Shown here: positions 32,321-34,554 of the stretch, piece after piece
How positions within the stretch are numbered: the first letter of the stretch is position 1
Layout: each line of letters opens with the position of its first letter
NCBI GenBank assembly: GCA_026989035.1
Contig: JALSKB010000006.1
Location: forward strand, 1 to 34,554
DNA: 34,554 nt
Origin: Saprospiraceae bacterium
GTDB taxonomy: Bacteria; Bacteroidota; Bacteroidia; Chitinophagales; Saprospiraceae
Direction of reading: 5' to 3'
Notes under the pieces: model-generated
What the model was told of the DNA's origin: nothing
The model's input: only the letters and a program-made list of their open reading frames with translations
Databases searched by the model: none
Position numbers and translations under genes: made by a program

Positions 32321-33316
32321 ATGAATATTCTCGCTTATCAAAAACCCGATAAAATTGCCGTTCAAAAAGCCGACGAGTTCGAAGGCGTTTTTGAATTTCA
32401 GCCACTTGAACCGGGTTTTGGGCAAACTATAGGAAACGCTTTGCGCCGTGTCTTGCTCTCTTCTCTGGAGGGCTTTGCAATTTCAGCTGTACGCATTACC
32501 GGCGTAGATCACGAGTTTTCAGCTATTCCAGGCGTTGTACAAGATGTGGTAGATATCGTTTTGAACCTCAAGCAGGTCAGATTAAAGCAATTGCTCAACG
32601 ACGATACCACCAATGAAACAAAAACTTATTTGACGCTTTCTGGAAAAGAGGTGTTTAAAGCCGATGAAATCGAAACCGTGACCAACATGTTTAAGGTCAT
32701 GAATCCGGATTTGGTCATCTGCGAAATGGACCCCTCCGTAACGCTGGAAGTCGAACTGACCATTACTCGCGGTAGAGGTTATGTGCCTGCTGATGAGAAT
32801 TTGCCCAAAGATGCACCTTTGGGCGTTATCCCCATTGATGCCATCTACACACCTATTAAAAATGTGGCTTATCGGGTTGAAAATACCCGTGTGGGAAAAC
32901 GCACCGACTTTGAAAAGCTCATTCTCGAGGTGAAAACCGACGGCACGATTAACCCGCAAGATGCCGTCAAAGAAGCAGCCCGCATTCTCATTGAGCATCT
33001 GATGCTCATTACCGATAAAAACATAGCTGTTGAGGAGGGTGGAGCTACTACCGATGAAGAGCTGGATGAGGAAATCCTCCAAGTGCGCAAATTGCTGAAA
33101 AAGCCTTTGGAAGACCTGGAACTCTCCGTGCGCGCCTTCAATTGCCTCAAAGCTGCTAAGATCGACACCTTGGGTGAGTTGGTCAGATACGAAACCAGTG
33201 AGCTGTTGAAATTCAGAAACTTTGGCAAAAAGTCTTTGGTGGAACTTCAGGATATGCTTGAAAAACTCGGCTTGGCTTTTGGCATGGATTTGAGCAAATA
33301 CCAATTGGACGATTGA
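32321..33316 (+). CDS. rpoA: RNA polymerase alpha subunit, first copy
   Basis: 331 residues from ATG 32321 ([12 protein letters not shown]); a GTG-led extension to 32255 is not supported. Alpha dimerises through its N-terminal domain to seed beta/beta' assembly; its C-terminal domain binds UP elements and activators. The N-terminal domain has the family blocks [19 protein letters not shown] and [24 protein letters not shown] (the conserved HEFS), GRGYVPADE and [29 protein letters not shown] flexible acidic linker (about 231-250) leads to the C-terminal domain with [12 protein letters not shown] and [12 protein letters not shown], keeping the DNA-contacting Arg, Asn, Lys, Gly and Lys of E. coli R265, N268, K271, G296 and K298. 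This is the canonical-looking copy. Fifty bases to the second copy, no terminator between. Confidence 0.96.
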   Translation: MNILAYQKPDKIAVQKADEFEGVFEFQPLEPGFGQTIGNALRRVLLSSLEGFAISAVRITGVDHEFSAIPGVVQDVVDIVLNLKQVRLKQLLNDDTTNETKTYLTLSGKEVFKADEIETVTNMFKVMNPDLVICEMDPSVTLEVELTITRGRGYVPADENLPKDAPLGVIPIDAIYTPIKNVAYRVENTRVGKRTDFEKLILEVKTDGTINPQDAVKEAARILIEHLMLITDKNIAVEEGGATTDEELDEEILQVRKLLKKPLEDLELSVRAFNCLKAAKIDTLGELVRYETSELLKFRNFGKKSLVELQDMLEKLGLAFGMDLSKYQLDD

Positions 33317-33366
33317 CCTTCTGACCTCAGCTTCCGTTTTTTCCTCCATCAACAAAAAAAAGCACA

Positions 33367-34362
33367 ATGAATATTCTGCCCTATCAAAAGCCTAATAAAA
33401 TAGTGCTCCAAAAGTCCAGCGACTTTGAGGGTGCTTTTGAATTTAAACCGCTGGAACGTGGTTTTGGCCAGACGATAGGCAATTCTTTGCGTCGGGTTTT
33501 GCTTTCCTCTTTGGAAGGCTATGCCGTATCGGCCGTACGTATCCATGGCGTGGATCGTCAGGAGGCTCAGTTGAAAGGGGTGAAGCAGGATGTCGTAGAT
33601 ATGATCCTCAACCTCAAACAACTGCGCATAAGACCGGTTGATGAAGCAAAAGTTGATAAGGAAACCAAAATTTACATAGCGGTCTCGGGCCAGGAAAAGT
33701 TTACCGGAGCAGATATTGGAGCAGTAACGAACTTGTTTGAGGTGATCAACCCCGAATTGGTTATTTGTGAAATGGAGCCTTCCGTCAAACTGGAAATGGA
33801 GCTATTCATTACCAAAGGACGGGGCTATGTACCTGCCGATGAAAAAGCCGCCAAAAAACTCGGGTCAGGCGTTATGGCTATTGATGCCATTTATACCCCC
33901 ATCGAAAATGTGGACTATCGAGTGGAAAATACGCGGGTGGAGCAGCGTACAGACTACGAAAACCTGACCATCGATTTGAAAACCGATGGCAGCATCAAAC
34001 CCGAAGATGCCGTTAAAGCAGCTGCTCGCATACTCATTGAGCACTTCAGCCTTATCGCCGATGAAAAGGTGAAATTGCCAAAAGGCGAAGGTGCCGGTTC
34101 AGGAGATGAGGATCAGGATCACGAAATTGCAGAACTGCGCAGGCTGTTGCAAAAACCCTTGGAAGAACTGGATTTGTCTGTGCGTTCCTACAATTGCCTG
34201 AAGGCGGCAGATGTCAAAACCTTGGGCGATTTGGTGCGCTATGAAGCTAATGACTTGTTGAAGTTTAGAAATTTCGGCCGCAGATCCTTGGCTGAATTGG
34301 AAGATTTGCTCCAGAACCATAACCTGACCTTTGGCATGGATCTGGATAAATACAACTTGTAA
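33367..34362 (+). CDS. RNA polymerase alpha subunit, second (paralogous) copy
   Basis: 331 residues, the same length as the preceding alpha and, by my hand alignment, about 60% identical, covering both domains. N-terminal blocks [56 protein letters not shown] and AARILIEH are kept, so dimerisation and assembly look feasible. It differs at positions that are normally conserved: HEFSxIPGV reads RQEAQLKGV, and the C-terminal FGKKSL reads FGRRSL (the E. coli K298 position is Arg). The linker is distinct (KGEGAGSGDEDQD). Two full-length alphas in tandem are rare; Francisella is the known case of a heterodimeric bacterial alpha. Function as a heterodimer partner or alternative alpha is inference. 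rplQ follows after 159 bases. Confidence 0.95.
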   Translation: MNILPYQKPNKIVLQKSSDFEGAFEFKPLERGFGQTIGNSLRRVLLSSLEGYAVSAVRIHGVDRQEAQLKGVKQDVVDMILNLKQLRIRPVDEAKVDKETKIYIAVSGQEKFTGADIGAVTNLFEVINPELVICEMEPSVKLEMELFITKGRGYVPADEKAAKKLGSGVMAIDAIYTPIENVDYRVENTRVEQRTDYENLTIDLKTDGSIKPEDAVKAAARILIEHFSLIADEKVKLPKGEGAGSGDEDQDHEIAELRRLLQKPLEELDLSVRSYNCLKAADVKTLGDLVRYEANDLLKFRNFGRRSLAELEDLLQNHNLTFGMDLDKYNL

Positions 34363-34521
34363 AACCTGTTGCCCCCTATGTTAAAGTGGCAATAACAGGA
34401 CTGCCGGGCGAATGGGAAACGAGGGGCAAGTTTCCTCCCGAGGCGGATTGTTCCTTAAGGAGCATCTGCAATTTGGCGCTCGAGTCTTGTGTTGCGAGGT
34501 TAACCTTAAAAACTAAAACTC
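34363..34521 (+). other. 159-base spacer between the second rpoA and rplQ
   Basis: No gene seen. TTGCC (34369-34373) can pair with GGCAA (34388-34392), and TCCTTAAGGA near 34452 is a palindrome. No T run or TAnnTTTG box is present, so rplQ is probably read from upstream. Confidence 0.45.
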
Positions 34522-34554
34522 ATGCGACACGGCAAAAAATTTAACCACTTGGGC
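34522..34554 (+). CDS. rplQ: 50S ribosomal protein L17, first 11 codons
   Basis: MRHGKKFNHLG is the family N-terminus of L17, and rplQ follows rpoA in almost all bacteria. The gene runs off the window end. Its position confirms that the two alpha genes occupy the single rpoA slot of the alpha operon. Confidence 0.9.
   Translation, partial: MRHGKKFNHLG

Overview
The window reads as a chromosomal segment of a Bacteroidota bacterium of intermediate base composition. The evidence is a giant surface protein ending in a type IX secretion (Por/T9SS) sorting domain, promoters of the Bacteroidota form TTG-N19/20-TAnnTTTG, weak or absent Shine-Dalgarno sequences before most genes, and a T9SS protein combining GEVED, SdrD_B, dockerin-like and cohesin-like modules. 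That protein architecture suggests the Saprospiria (Saprospiraceae/Lewinellaceae), but this placement is inference.

Layout. 1-8409 is the 3' part of a giant secreted adhesin-like gene, closed by an intrinsic terminator. 8688-13767 holds single genes: a PolX-like protein with intact PHP residues but a degenerate polymerase palm, a DUF1573 lipoprotein, a UbiA/MqnP-type prenyltransferase, a CBS-pair protein and a MerR regulator on the minus strand, and an ECF sigma factor with a long leader. From a clear promoter at 14042-14071 to the window end runs the fused str-S10-spc-alpha ribosomal cluster: rpsL-rpsG-fusA, rpsJ-rplC-rplD-rplW-rplB-rpsS-rplV-rpsC-rplP-rpmC-rpsQ, rplN-rplX-rplE-rpsN-rpsH-rplF-rplR-rpsE-rpmD-rplO-secY, map, infA-rpmJ-rpsM-rpsK-rpsD, two consecutive full-length rpoA genes, and the first 11 codons of rplQ. 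A second promoter sits before infA. Terminator-like hairpins after fusA and inside the rpsJ-rplC and rpsC-rplP spacers suggest the long transcript is subdivided or attenuated.

The genes of the cluster build both ribosomal subunits, the elongation factor EF-G, initiation factor IF1, the SecY channel, methionine aminopeptidase and the alpha subunit(s) of RNA polymerase, so expression of translation, secretion and transcription machinery is coupled.

The two most unusual signals are: (1) two tandem, equally long (331 aa), roughly 60% identical RNA polymerase alpha subunits, the second diverged in otherwise conserved alpha positions, suggesting a heterodimeric alpha or a specialised polymerase; and (2) an exact 13-bp word, TTTGCCGAAAGGC, present eight times (four per strand) between 8.5 and 31.4 kb, in spacers and in genes in several reading frames, resembling an uptake-signal or other highly iterated DNA-level element. 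No tRNA, rRNA, insertion sequence or CRISPR array was recognised.
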